The position numbers were made by a program, and so were the translations under genes. Source: Glaciecola petra (GTDB taxonomy: Bacteria > Pseudomonadota > Gammaproteobacteria > Enterobacterales > Alteromonadaceae). Taken from it: a stretch of 64,000 nucleotides of DNA. The stretch covers positions 496,001 to 560,000 of the forward strand of contig NZ_JAVRHX010000001.1 of the NCBI RefSeq assembly GCF_031846345.1. Reading direction: 5' to 3'. Position 1 is the first letter of the stretch. The number at the start of each line of letters is the position of its first letter. The notes below the pieces were generated by a model that saw only the letters and a program-made list of their open reading frames with translations, was not told the DNA's origin and searched no databases. Shown piece by piece: positions 45,086 through 53,868 of this stretch.

Positions 45086-47718
45086 ATTGCGTGGTTCACC
45101 TCGGGTTGGTCTAACTTTAGTTTCAATTGCTTTCTAAATACAACTTGTTGTTCTTGGGTCAATGCATTGCCATCTTCATTGCTAACAATAAATACGTCTT
45201 CTGCGCGTTCGCCAATAGTAGATATTTTTGCCATTTTTAAGACAAACTTTAAATCAACAAATAGGTGGCCTATTTTTGCCAAGAGGCCTGGTGCATCAAG
45301 CGCTTCTAGTTCAATAAGAGTGCTTTCTGCTTGGCTAGAATAAAATCTGACTTTTGTAGGAACATCCAACTGTTTCATCCGACGAGACATCTTTCTCGAG
45401 TTTGAATGCGAACGACCTGGTTTGGTTAATTGTGCATGGATTGTTTTGACCAGAGTATTGATATGAGTTTGCGATTCAATGCGTTTTCCATCTTGGTCTA
45501 AAATTATCATACTGTCGAACACATAGCCCGACCGAGTGACCGAAATTTGCGCATCGTGTATGGAGCAATTCCGACTATCTAAGACAGATGCAATTTGCGC
45601 AAACAAAGCAGGTTTATCTTGACAGAAAATGAGTAATTCAGTGCCTGCTTTTGATGTGTCGTTTGAGGCACTTACTAGTATGTCTTTTTCGCTTAATTCA
45701 CCAGCCTCTATTATACATTGAGTATGCCACGCAATTTGTTTGGGACTATATCGAGCAAAGTAATCCTGATTGAATTGCTCCCAAAATGGTAAATACTGAC
45801 TTTCGTCGATATTTTTATCAGCAAGCAATTTTATCGTTTTGCTTTGATAATCTTTGATACGTTCATTCAAGGTCATTTGGCACTGCAAACCATTATCGAG
45901 TGCTTTACGCGTCAACTGGTATAATTCTCGTAATAAAGATGCTTTCCAATCATTCCACAGGCTGTCATTGGTGGCCCTTATGTCGGCAAGCGTAAGTGCA
46001 TATAGTAAATCTAGCTGCTCGTGACTTTTTACTGTAGAAGCAAATTCTCGTACCACTTCAGGATCGTAAATATCACGTCTTTGTGCAACCACCGACATTA
46101 ACAAATGGTGTTTTACTAACCATGCAATAATATCGACATCTTTGTTATCCAAATCATGATCTACACAGAATACTCTTACGTCTTTTTCACCTAACACTGA
46201 ATGATCACCACCCCTACCTTTAGCAATGTCATGAAAAATAGCAGTCAAAAACAGTATTTCAGGCTTATCTGCGTTATTCACAATTTTATTGCAGCGTGGA
46301 AATTCTTCAGCTTTGGTATAGTAGCTTCGTACGTGTTTGACAAGACGATGGGTATGCTCATCTACGGTATAGGCGTGGAATAAGTCAAACTGCATCATTC
46401 CGACAATTTTATCCCACTCAGGCAAGTACGATTGTAAAATTCCATGCTTATGCATGACATCCCATGCAAGATCAAAAAAGTCTGGATTAGAGACCAACTT
46501 AATAAAATAAACTCTGCATTCAGGAATTTGGTGGTAGTAAGCGGATTGAAACTCTCGTCTTGCGTTGCGGAGCAAACGAATACAATTTGCGTCTAAGCCC
46601 TCGATGTCTTTGTGTTGTGAAAGCAAGTCTAAAAACTCGAGTATAAGCATGGGAGACGCAAAGCATTCTTCGGATGTGGGAGATATCAGGCCATCTTCTA
46701 CACAAAAGTTTGCATTTAGTTCGCGACGTCTTTTGACTTTCAAATTAAGAATATCTTGTTTAAAGCGAAGCATTAACATGCTATTTAATTCACTTACTCG
46801 TCGAACAATTCTAAACAAGTGTTTCATCATTTTTTCGACGCCGGCTTTACCATTCCCAAAGCCTAGAAGTTCTGCAACATCCGTTTGAAAATCAAACAAT
46901 AATCGATTTTCACTCCTTTTTGCCACTAGGTGAAGTGCAAATCTAATTTGCCACAAGTTTGATCGGCACTCGATCAATTCGGCATGTTCTAGCTCTGTAA
47001 AATAGCCATGCCCGATCAAGGTCATACCGTCGTATTCATTAAAATGTTGCTTAGCAACCCATCCAATATTTTGGATGTCTCTTAAACATCCGGGATTTTC
47101 CTTGATATTTGGTTCAAGGTTATAAGATGTATCATTGAATTTCTTATGGCGTGCTTTTTGTTCTTCCAACTTCGCTAAGAAGAAGTTTTTGCTGGACCAA
47201 ATTCGATGACTGGTGAGTTTTGATGAAAGTTTGGTGAAGGTTTTATCACAACCAATGAGTAAACGGGCCTCAACTAGGTTAGTTGCAATTGTTATATCAT
47301 CTTTGGCCAATGCTAAAGTGTCTTTAACAGTGCGCACAGATTGACCAATTTCTAGTTTGATATCCCATAAAAAAGTAATAAAACTAGATATACGTTCTTG
47401 AACGTCGGGCTTTAATGTTTTGTCGCTAAGGATTAACAAGTCAATATCGGAATATGGTTGCATTTGTCCTCTACCATATCCCCCTACTGCGACAAGGCTT
47501 AACCCTTTTACATTCTCTAAATTTTGTAAACACCATGCTTTTCTTAGCAAAATATCAGTAAATTCAGCTCGCTTAACCACAAGTTCATCAACATGCACGC
47601 TATTAAAGTTTTGTTTTAACCAGCTTAGATTATCACTTACGCAAGAACGAAAAGCGCCTATATCTCCTATCGATTCAATTTCTTGTATGTTAGCTAGTAT
47701 TGTCTCTAAATTGACCAA
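45082..47718 (-). CDS. glnD: Bifunctional uridylyltransferase/uridylyl-removing enzyme GlnD
   Basis: GlnD senses glutamine and adds or removes UMP on the PII proteins, setting nitrogen assimilation. The 878-residue protein has the nucleotidyltransferase motif GGYGRGQMQPYSDIDLLIL near residue 78, an HD hydrolase domain with FHDIAKGRGGDHS near 497, and two C-terminal ACT domains (about 700 and 810; LLIFCQDKPALFAQIASVL and LIELEALDAPGLLAKIGHL). The start is TTG with AGGA eight bases upstream. It follows map on the minus strand, the order found in many gammaproteobacteria. Confidence 0.97.
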   Translation of the reverse strand: MVNLETILANIQEIESIGDIGAFRSCVSDNLSWLKQNFNSVHVDELVVKRAEFTDILLRKAWCLQNLENVKGLSLVAVGGYGRGQMQPYSDIDLLILSDKTLKPDVQERISSFITFLWDIKLEIGQSVRTVKDTLALAKDDITIATNLVEARLLIGCDKTFTKLSSKLTSHRIWSSKNFFLAKLEEQKARHKKFNDTSYNLEPNIKENPGCLRDIQNIGWVAKQHFNEYDGMTLIGHGYFTELEHAELIECRSNLWQIRFALHLVAKRSENRLLFDFQTDVAELLGFGNGKAGVEKMMKHLFRIVRRVSELNSMLMLRFKQDILNLKVKRRRELNANFCVEDGLISPTSEECFASPMLILEFLDLLSQHKDIEGLDANCIRLLRNARREFQSAYYHQIPECRVYFIKLVSNPDFFDLAWDVMHKHGILQSYLPEWDKIVGMMQFDLFHAYTVDEHTHRLVKHVRSYYTKAEEFPRCNKIVNNADKPEILFLTAIFHDIAKGRGGDHSVLGEKDVRVFCVDHDLDNKDVDIIAWLVKHHLLMSVVAQRRDIYDPEVVREFASTVKSHEQLDLLYALTLADIRATNDSLWNDWKASLLRELYQLTRKALDNGLQCQMTLNERIKDYQSKTIKLLADKNIDESQYLPFWEQFNQDYFARYSPKQIAWHTQCIIEAGELSEKDILVSASNDTSKAGTELLIFCQDKPALFAQIASVLDSRNCSIHDAQISVTRSGYVFDSMIILDQDGKRIESQTHINTLVKTIHAQLTKPGRSHSNSRKMSRRMKQLDVPTKVRFYSSQAESTLIELEALDAPGLLAKIGHLFVDLKFVLKMAKISTIGERAEDVFIVSNEDGNALTQEQQVVFRKQLKLKLDQPEVNHAI

Positions 47719-47817
47719 TCTAATATTCCTATGTGTTTACAAGCCAAATGTGCCCGGTTTTGTTGAAAATACCATATTGGCGAAATTGCAGCCAAGCGTC
47801 AGCCTAGTTGCTTAAGA

Positions 47818-48606
47818 CTACGAAAAAGACTTAGCGATGCTTTCTTCTTCTCTGTGAGTCAGAATATCGACACCTGTTTCGGTAACTAGTAATGTGTGTT
47901 CCCATTGGGCACTTAAACTTCTGTCTTTAGTCACAACTGTCCATTGATCAGGCAATATTTTTGAGAAACGTTTACCAGCGTTTATCATTGGTTCGATGGT
48001 AAAACACATGCCTGGTAGCAATTCATCGCCTGTATTTGGACGACCATAATGCACTACTTGTGGGTCTTCATGAAAAACTGCACCAATGCCATGTCCACAG
48101 TATTCATGCACTACCGAGTAATTATGTTTATGTGCATGAGTTTCGATAACGTGGCCAATATCACCCAATTTTGCACCAGGTTTAACTAGCGCGATGGCTT
48201 TGTAAAGGCACTCTTGTGTGACTCTAATCAAACGCTCAGCTAAAATACTGGGTTTGCCAACCACAAACATTTTGGAGGTGTCACCGTGATATCCATCTTT
48301 TATCACCGTAACATCGATATTGACGATATCGCCATCTTTCAGCTTTTTATCGCTGGGAATACCATGGCAAATCACGTGATTGACTGACGTGCAAATGGAT
48401 TTAGGAAAAGGAGGGCGGCCATAATTAAGTGGAGCAGGAATACAAGCTTGCTCGTTTACAATGTAATCATGGCAAATTTGATTGAGTTGTTCGGTTGTAA
48501 CACCCTTAACCACGTGCTCACCAATCATGTTGAGTACGTCAGCAGCCAGTTTGCCTGCTACTCTCATCTTTTCAATTTCTGCTGCTGTTTTTATGGTTGC
48601 TGCCAA
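47818..48606 (-). CDS. map: Methionine aminopeptidase, type I
   Basis: Map removes the initiator methionine from new proteins. The 262-residue protein has the five metal ligands in place: Asp in NIDVTVIKDGYHGD (two), His in HGIGAVFHEDP, Glu in FTIEPMINAG and Glu in WEHTLLVTETG. CHGIPSD holds the substrate His. Start ATG, with a GGAA site upstream. It is divergent from rpsB across 383 bases, the arrangement conserved in Enterobacteria. Confidence 0.97.
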   Translation of the reverse strand: MAATIKTAAEIEKMRVAGKLAADVLNMIGEHVVKGVTTEQLNQICHDYIVNEQACIPAPLNYGRPPFPKSICTSVNHVICHGIPSDKKLKDGDIVNIDVTVIKDGYHGDTSKMFVVGKPSILAERLIRVTQECLYKAIALVKPGAKLGDIGHVIETHAHKHNYSVVHEYCGHGIGAVFHEDPQVVHYGRPNTGDELLPGMCFTIEPMINAGKRFSKILPDQWTVVTKDRSLSAQWEHTLLVTETGVDILTHREEESIAKSFS

Positions 48607-48892
48607 AACGTTTCCTTCTTACTCACGACCATTATTAATAATGGCATATATGTTTGCCTTGATACATTGATCGCGTTAATTGCAAATTGCTTGCATTATA
48701 TCACAAGAGCAAACGATGGGAATGACATAAGCGTAAAAGGATAATTGGCAAACCCTATCATCGGAAAATAGCAAGATACAAGCGATAAAACTTGCTTACT
48801 AAGCACCGGCATGGTATAAAGCGCCCGCAATTCTGATATTGCACAAATGCACCATACAAAACACAGTATTTGCAGGTGTAAAATTCACACAT

Positions 48893-48989
48893 ATTTCGAC
48901 ACTGATTCCGGGGTGTCTAGCGGTTAAACAATCGCAGGATCGGGATTAGGGAAATATGGAGGCATAACCCCTACAATTAGGAAAATACA
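48893..48989 (+). promoter_or_regulatory. Structured rpsB 5' leader, probable S2 autoregulatory region
   Basis: The 383 bases between map and rpsB hold no gene. The last hundred form an ordered leader: GGGGT (near 48910) can pair with ACCCC (near 48968), TTAGGG with CCCTAC, and the ribosome site is TTAGGAA. A TAAAAT box at 48879-48884 is a possible -10 for it, but its -35 is poor. In E. coli the rpsB-tsf operon is repressed by S2 through a conserved leader in the same place (t44 RNA region). The match here is by position and pairing potential only. Confidence 0.5.
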
Positions 48990-49715
48990 ATGGCAAACGT
49001 TTCAATGCGTGACATGCTACACGCCGGTGTCCACTTTGGTCACCAAACTCGTTACTGGAACCCTAAAATGGCACAGTTCATTTTTGGCGCACGTAACAAA
49101 GTTCATATCATCAATTTAGAAAAAACAGTTCCTTTATTCAACGATGCACTAGGTTTCCTTTCAAGCGTTTCTGCGCGCAAAGGCAAAGTGTTATTTGTTG
49201 GGACAAAAAGAGCAGCTGGCGAAGCAGTTAAAGAAGCAGCCCTTAAATGTGGTCAGTATTATGTTAATAAACGCTGGTTAGGCGGCATGTTGACTAACTG
49301 GAAAACGGTTAGACAATCTATCAACCGTTTGAAAGAGTTAGAATCTCAAGCCAAAGACGGTACTTTCGAAAAATTAACTAAGAAAGAAGTGTTGTTGCTA
49401 GAGCGTGAAATGACCAAGCTAGAAAACAGCTTAGGTGGAATAAAAAACATGGGTGGTTTGCCCGATGTTATTTTTGTAATAGATGCTGATCACGAGCACA
49501 TTGCAATTACCGAAGCTAAGAACTTAGGTATCCCAGTGGTGGGTGTTGTTGATACTAACTCTAACCCTGATGGTGTTGATTATATTATCCCAGGCAATGA
49601 TGATGCGATTAGAGCAGTTCAGCTTTATACAAATGCTGCTGCAGACGCTATCATGCAAGGTCGCAATCAAGATGCTCCTGTAGCAAACGACGAATTTGTT
49701 GAAGACGGCGAATAA
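48990..49715 (+). CDS. rpsB: 30S ribosomal protein S2
   Basis: S2 is a late-assembling protein of the small ribosomal subunit. The 241-residue protein begins MANVSMRDMLHAGVHFGHQTR, the usual start, with the conserved WNPKMAQFIFGARNKVHIINL, a central coiled coil (about 115-150) and PVVGVVDTNSNPDGVDYIIP near residue 185. Start ATG with AGGAA upstream. It is the first gene of the rpsB-tsf operon. Confidence 0.98.
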   Translation: MANVSMRDMLHAGVHFGHQTRYWNPKMAQFIFGARNKVHIINLEKTVPLFNDALGFLSSVSARKGKVLFVGTKRAAGEAVKEAALKCGQYYVNKRWLGGMLTNWKTVRQSINRLKELESQAKDGTFEKLTKKEVLLLEREMTKLENSLGGIKNMGGLPDVIFVIDADHEHIAITEAKNLGIPVVGVVDTNSNPDGVDYIIPGNDDAIRAVQLYTNAAADAIMQGRNQDAPVANDEFVEDGE

Positions 49716-49736
49716 TTAGCAAACAAATATTTTGAT

Positions 49737-49762
49737 AAAAGGGGACAGTAGTCTCCTTTTTT
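49737..49762 (+). terminator. Attenuator-like hairpin between rpsB and tsf
   Basis: Arms AAAAGGGGAC (49737-49746) and GTCTCCTTTT (49751-49760) pair with one G-T and close a four-base loop, followed by more T. It lies 22 bases after the rpsB stop and 34 before tsf, where partial termination in E. coli adjusts the S2 to EF-Ts ratio (tff RNA region). Confidence 0.75.
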
Positions 49763-49795
49763 GAACAAGACTAAATAAATTTTGAGGTAATGAAA

Positions 49796-50668
49796 ATGGC
49801 AGTGACAGCAGCACTGGTAAAAGAACTACGCGAGCGCACTGGCGCTGGCATGCTTGATTGTAAAAAAGCCCTAGTAGAAACAGATGGCGACGTTGAGCAA
49901 GCAATAGAAAACATGAGAAAGTCAGGTCAAGCTAAAGCCGCTAAAAAAGCAGGTCGAATTGCCGCTGAAGGCGTTATATTGACTAATATTACTGGCAATA
50001 AAGCAACGATGCTGGAATTAAACTGTGAGACGGACTTTGTTGCTCGTGACGCAGGCTTTTTAGCGTTTGGCGACAAGCTAGTAACACTTGCGTCTGCTAA
50101 TGGAATTAGCAGTGTTGAAGCATTAAATGAAGCTGAATTAGACGGCGTTGTTGTTTCAACAGCACGTGATAATTTAGTGGCTAAGATTGGCGAAAATATT
50201 TCTCCTCGTCGTGTTATTAATGTTGAAGGCGACAACCTTGGTGCCTATGTGCACGGCGGCCGCATTGGTGTTATTGCAATCCTTAATGGTGGTGACGAAG
50301 ACTTGGCCAAAGATATTGCTATGCATGTTGCTGCAGCAAATCCACAGTTTGTAAAACCAAGTGATGTGCCAGCAGAAGTTGTAGAAAAAGAGAAAGAGAT
50401 TCAAGTCGAAATTGCCATGAAAGAAGGTAAGCCTGCTGAAATCGCAGAGAAAATGGTACTCGGCCGAATGAAGAAATTTACAGGCGAAATAAGTCTTACA
50501 GGTCAACCTTTCATTAAAGAACCAAAAACAAGTGTGGGTGATTTATTAAAAGCTAAAGGTGCTGATGTTGTCAATTTTGTGCGTTTTGAAGTGGGTGAAG
50601 GCATTGAAAAGAAAACAGAAGATTTTGCGGCTGAAGTAGCGGCTCAGATGGAAGCAGCAAAACAATAA
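49796..50668 (+). CDS. tsf: Elongation factor Ts
   Basis: EF-Ts exchanges GDP for GTP on EF-Tu. The 290-residue protein has the N-terminal LVKELRERTGAGMLDCKKAL motif, the core ELNCETDFVARDAGFLAF near residue 77 (the TDFV motif that contacts EF-Tu) and a C-terminal coiled part. I take the ATG at 49796, eight bases after GAGG, giving MAVTAAL; an ATG two codons earlier is too close to the ribosome site. Confidence 0.97.
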   Translation: MAVTAALVKELRERTGAGMLDCKKALVETDGDVEQAIENMRKSGQAKAAKKAGRIAAEGVILTNITGNKATMLELNCETDFVARDAGFLAFGDKLVTLASANGISSVEALNEAELDGVVVSTARDNLVAKIGENISPRRVINVEGDNLGAYVHGGRIGVIAILNGGDEDLAKDIAMHVAAANPQFVKPSDVPAEVVEKEKEIQVEIAMKEGKPAEIAEKMVLGRMKKFTGEISLTGQPFIKEPKTSVGDLLKAKGADVVNFVRFEVGEGIEKKTEDFAAEVAAQMEAAKQ

Positions 50669-50736
50669 ATATTGATGACATGTTTAACTTTTGTAAAAGA
50701 TACTTTTGCAATCATACATGTTCATATAAACTATTG

Positions 50737-50761
50737 AGCACCTCAAACGAGGTGCTTTTTT
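50737..50761 (+). terminator. Terminator after tsf
   Basis: Eight-base arms AGCACCTC (50737-50744) and GAGGTGCT (50749-50756) around AAAC, then six T. It ends the rpsB-tsf transcript before pyrH. Confidence 0.92.
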
Positions 50762-50787
50762 ATAAGCGAAGAACGACTTATTTAAGC

Positions 50788-50817
50788 TTGCTGTTCTTAG
50801 TTGCTAGAGAACATAAT
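50788..50817 (+). promoter_or_regulatory. Candidate promoter of pyrH-frr
   Basis: TTGCTG (50788-50793) and CATAAT (50812-50817) are 18 bases apart. Since a terminator lies just upstream, pyrH needs its own promoter. Sequence match only. Confidence 0.35.
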
Positions 50818-50847
50818 TTGAATTCAACGATAGGATAAACCCCCAAA

Positions 50848-51606
50848 ATGAGTGTGACACCTAAACCTGCATATCGACGTTTATTACTGAAGTTAAGTGG
50901 CGAAGCCTTAATGGGTGAAGAAAGTTTTGGTATTGATGCCAAGTTTCTTGATCACATGGCGCAAGAAATAAAAGAACTTGTTGAATTGGGCATTGAAGTT
51001 GGCTTAGTAATTGGTGGCGGTAATTTGTTCAGAGGCGAAGGCCTGGCAAAAGCGGGCATGAATAGAGTTGTGGGTGACCACATGGGTATGCTCGCTACTG
51101 TTATGAATGGTTTAGCAATGCGTGACGCCTTGCATCGTGCATTTGTAAATGCGCGTTTAATGTCTGCTATCCCACTTAATGGTGTGTGTGATTCGTACAA
51201 CTGGGCTGACGCAAGTAGCATGCTAAAGTCAGGTAAAGTAGTAATATTTGCAGCGGGAACAGGGAATCCATTTTTCACTACCGATTCGGCGGCATGTTTA
51301 CGTGGAATAGAAATCGAAGCGGATGTTGTGTTAAAAGCAACTAAAGTCGACGGTGTTTACGATAGCGATCCGGAAAAAAATCCTGATGCTGTTTTATACA
51401 AACAATTGACTTACCAAGAAGTACTCGAAAAAGAATTAAAAGTCATGGACTTAGCCGCATTCACATTAGCCCGAGACCATAGTATTCCAATTAGAGTGTT
51501 TAACATGAATAAAGCAGGTACACTTAAACGCGTTGTTTTGGGTGAATCTGACGGCACATTAATATGTCATGCAGGACAATCCGCAGATAAGCAAGAAGCC
51601 GAATAA
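50848..51606 (+). CDS. pyrH: UMP kinase
   Basis: PyrH phosphorylates UMP to UDP, the entry to all pyrimidine nucleotides, including UDP-sugars used by the polysaccharide locus. The 252-residue hexameric amino-acid-kinase-fold protein has LLLKLSGEALMGEESFGID at the start, VIGGGNLFRGEGLAKAGMNR near residue 51 and KATKVDGVYDSDPEKN near 165. Start ATG. Followed 25 bases later by frr. Confidence 0.97.
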   Translation: MSVTPKPAYRRLLLKLSGEALMGEESFGIDAKFLDHMAQEIKELVELGIEVGLVIGGGNLFRGEGLAKAGMNRVVGDHMGMLATVMNGLAMRDALHRAFVNARLMSAIPLNGVCDSYNWADASSMLKSGKVVIFAAGTGNPFFTTDSAACLRGIEIEADVVLKATKVDGVYDSDPEKNPDAVLYKQLTYQEVLEKELKVMDLAAFTLARDHSIPIRVFNMNKAGTLKRVVLGESDGTLICHAGQSADKQEAE

Positions 51607-51631
51607 TAATAAAATAAATCAAGGATTAATT

Positions 51632-52189
51632 ATGATTGATGAAATTGAATTAGACGCCAGCGAGCGCATGGAGAAAAGCATATCAGCTTTGCGCAGTCAA
51701 CTAGCTAAAATAAGGACTGGACGCGCACACCCTAGTTTACTAGACAGTATTATGGTGTCTTATTATGGCGCTGATACACCGCTTAAACAGCTTGCGAATA
51801 TCGTCGCAGAAGACAGCCGAACGCTTGCTTTGTCTGTATTTGACAAAAGCGCTATTCAGGCTGTCGAAAAAGCTATTATGCAATCGGATTTGGGACTTAA
51901 CCCAATGAGTGCTGGGGCGGCCATTCGTATTCCTTTACCTCCGCTAACTGAAGAACGTCGCAAAGATTTAATTAAAGTCGTTCGTGCAGAAGCAGAACAA
52001 GGACGCGTAGCAGTGCGTAATATTCGTCGTGATGCCAATAGCGATATAAAAGAACTTTTAAAAGAAAAGGAAGTGAGTGAAGATCAAAGTCGCGCGGGTG
52101 AAGAGAATATTCAAACCCTGACCAATGATTTCATTAAAGTGATTGATGCTATGCTTGTCGACAAAGAAAAAGAATTAATGGAAGTCTAG
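51632..52189 (+). CDS. frr: Ribosome recycling factor
   Basis: RRF splits the post-termination ribosome together with EF-G. The 185-residue protein has the exact usual length, with the three-helix bundle motif LRTGRAHPSLLD seen as KIRTGRAHPSLLDSI near residue 27, PLTEERRKDLIKVVRAEAEQ near 113 and VAVRNIRRDAN near 134. I start it at the ATG at 51632 after AAGGA; longer readings overlap pyrH without reason. Confidence 0.97.
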   Translation: MIDEIELDASERMEKSISALRSQLAKIRTGRAHPSLLDSIMVSYYGADTPLKQLANIVAEDSRTLALSVFDKSAIQAVEKAIMQSDLGLNPMSAGAAIRIPLPPLTEERRKDLIKVVRAEAEQGRVAVRNIRRDANSDIKELLKEKEVSEDQSRAGEENIQTLTNDFIKVIDAMLVDKEKELMEV

Positions 52190-52193
52190 GATT

Positions 52194-52994
52194 TTGGCGC
52201 TAAGCAATAATCACCGCAACAAGCACCGTGACAATCATTCTCAGGATGAAAATCCTGAGCTTGATAATATTCCACATCACGTGGGTATTATTATGGATGG
52301 TAACGGTCGTTGGGCACAACAAAGGGGTAAGCTCCGCACATTTGGGCATAAATCTGCACTTGACGCTGTGCGTTCTGCAGTTTCAACAGCCCGCAAGTTA
52401 GGGGTCGAGTCGCTCACTTTGTTTGCTTTTAGTAGTGAGAATTGGCAGCGTCCAATTGAAGAAGTGAATGTGTTAATGCAGTTGTTTAGTTTTGTGCTGA
52501 AATCAGAAGTTAAAAAACTGCATAAAAATGATATTAAATTGAAGGTTATAGGCGACGTTTCAGCCTTTGATACTAAATTACGTAACAAAATTGTTGATGC
52601 TGAAAGCTTGACTGAAAACAATAAATCCCTCACCCTCAACGTGGCGGCAAATTATGGCGGACGATGGGATATCTTACAGGCAACGAAATCGGTTGCAGGA
52701 AAGGTGAAATCGGGTGAACTTGGGCTAGATGAAATTAATGAGAAAGTAATTGATGCTCATATCAGTACAGCTGGCTTGCCCGAACTCGATTTATTGATCA
52801 GAACGGGTGGCGACCATCGAGTGAGTAATTTTTTATTATGGCAATGCGCCTATGCTGAATTTTATTTTACAGACGTTTTGTGGCCTGATTTCGACGAAGA
52901 CGTGTTTACATTAGCGATAAAAGACTTCTCAAATCGACAACGTCGTTTTGGCCAAACGGGTGCACAAATTATGTCAAAAGATTCTCATGATTAG
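52194..52994 (+). CDS. uppS: Undecaprenyl diphosphate synthase
   Basis: UppS builds the C55 carrier lipid used for peptidoglycan, O-antigen and the capsule made by the upstream locus. The 266-residue cis-prenyltransferase has HVGIIMDGNGRWAQQRGK near residue 28 (catalytic Asp), the FAFSSENWQRP motif near 82 and the end motif LLIRTGGDHRVSNFLLWQ near 200. It begins with a polar extension of about 25 residues from a TTG at 52194, four bases after the frr stop. Its end overlaps cdsA by eight bases. Confidence 0.95.
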   Translation: MALSNNHRNKHRDNHSQDENPELDNIPHHVGIIMDGNGRWAQQRGKLRTFGHKSALDAVRSAVSTARKLGVESLTLFAFSSENWQRPIEEVNVLMQLFSFVLKSEVKKLHKNDIKLKVIGDVSAFDTKLRNKIVDAESLTENNKSLTLNVAANYGGRWDILQATKSVAGKVKSGELGLDEINEKVIDAHISTAGLPELDLLIRTGGDHRVSNFLLWQCAYAEFYFTDVLWPDFDEDVFTLAIKDFSNRQRRFGQTGAQIMSKDSHD

Positions 52995-53859
52995 TTCTCT
53001 TACTCAACGTGTATTAACTGCTGTTGTTTTAGCTCCCATAGCGATCGCAGCCATTTTATTTTTACCTGCAGAACAATTTAGGTATTTTGTTGCCGCAGTT
53101 ATACTGCTTGGGGCATATGAATGGGCGAATATGTCGGGGATATCCGGACGATTATTTAAAGGTTGGTTTACACTTTTTATCGCAGTTTTAATTGCCATTT
53201 TAATTGTACTTGTCGACACAGAGAGCATTTGGCTACAGGGCGAAGAGCTCAACGGCATTTACTTCTTTATTTTGCAAATTTCTGTGCTGTGGTGGTTGTT
53301 TTCATTATTTATGATTATTGCCTATCCTAAATACAGTCATTTTTGGAAAAATAGCCGCAGTATACGAGCTTGCTTTGGCGTGTTAACGTTAATCCCAACA
53401 TGGGTAGCGTTGGTTACTTTAAGAACGAGTCTTGTAGAAGTCGATTACTATGGCGCTAGTCTCCTATTTTACGTGCTTGGAATTGTATGGGCCGCTGATA
53501 TTGGTGCATTTTTTGTAGGCGTTAAGTTTGGTAAACATAAGCTGCGACCCAATGTTTCGCCAGGTAAAACCTTAGAAGGTTTGTTTGGTGGGGTAATGGC
53601 GTCATTTGCTATTATAGCGTTTGCTGCTTTGCACTTTTCGACAGATCCTTCTTTAATTTGGCTTCATTTACTTATTGGTGGCATAACCGTTGGGGTCTCT
53701 GCTTTGGGCGACCTAAATGAAAGTATGATTAAACGATGCGCAGGCATTAAAGATAGTGGTAAAATCTTACCCGGTCACGGTGGTGTCATGGATAGGATTG
53801 ATAGTCTTACAGCCGCTTTTCCTGTGTTTGCTTTTTGTTACGTAGTTTGGATGGCATAA
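52987..53859 (+). CDS. cdsA: Phosphatidate cytidylyltransferase
   Basis: CdsA makes CDP-diacylglycerol from CTP and phosphatidic acid at the inner membrane. The 290-residue protein has eight or so membrane segments and the C-terminal signature DLNESMIKRCAGIKDSGKILPGHGGVMDRID, of which KRCAGIKDSG and GHGGVMDRID are the diagnostic parts. PNVSPGKTLEG precedes it. Start ATG at 52987, overlapping the uppS stop by eight bases. Confidence 0.96.
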   Translation: MISSLTQRVLTAVVLAPIAIAAILFLPAEQFRYFVAAVILLGAYEWANMSGISGRLFKGWFTLFIAVLIAILIVLVDTESIWLQGEELNGIYFFILQISVLWWLFSLFMIIAYPKYSHFWKNSRSIRACFGVLTLIPTWVALVTLRTSLVEVDYYGASLLFYVLGIVWAADIGAFFVGVKFGKHKLRPNVSPGKTLEGLFGGVMASFAIIAFAALHFSTDPSLIWLHLLIGGITVGVSALGDLNESMIKRCAGIKDSGKILPGHGGVMDRIDSLTAAFPVFAFCYVVWMA

Positions 53860-53868
53860 GTAATTAAG

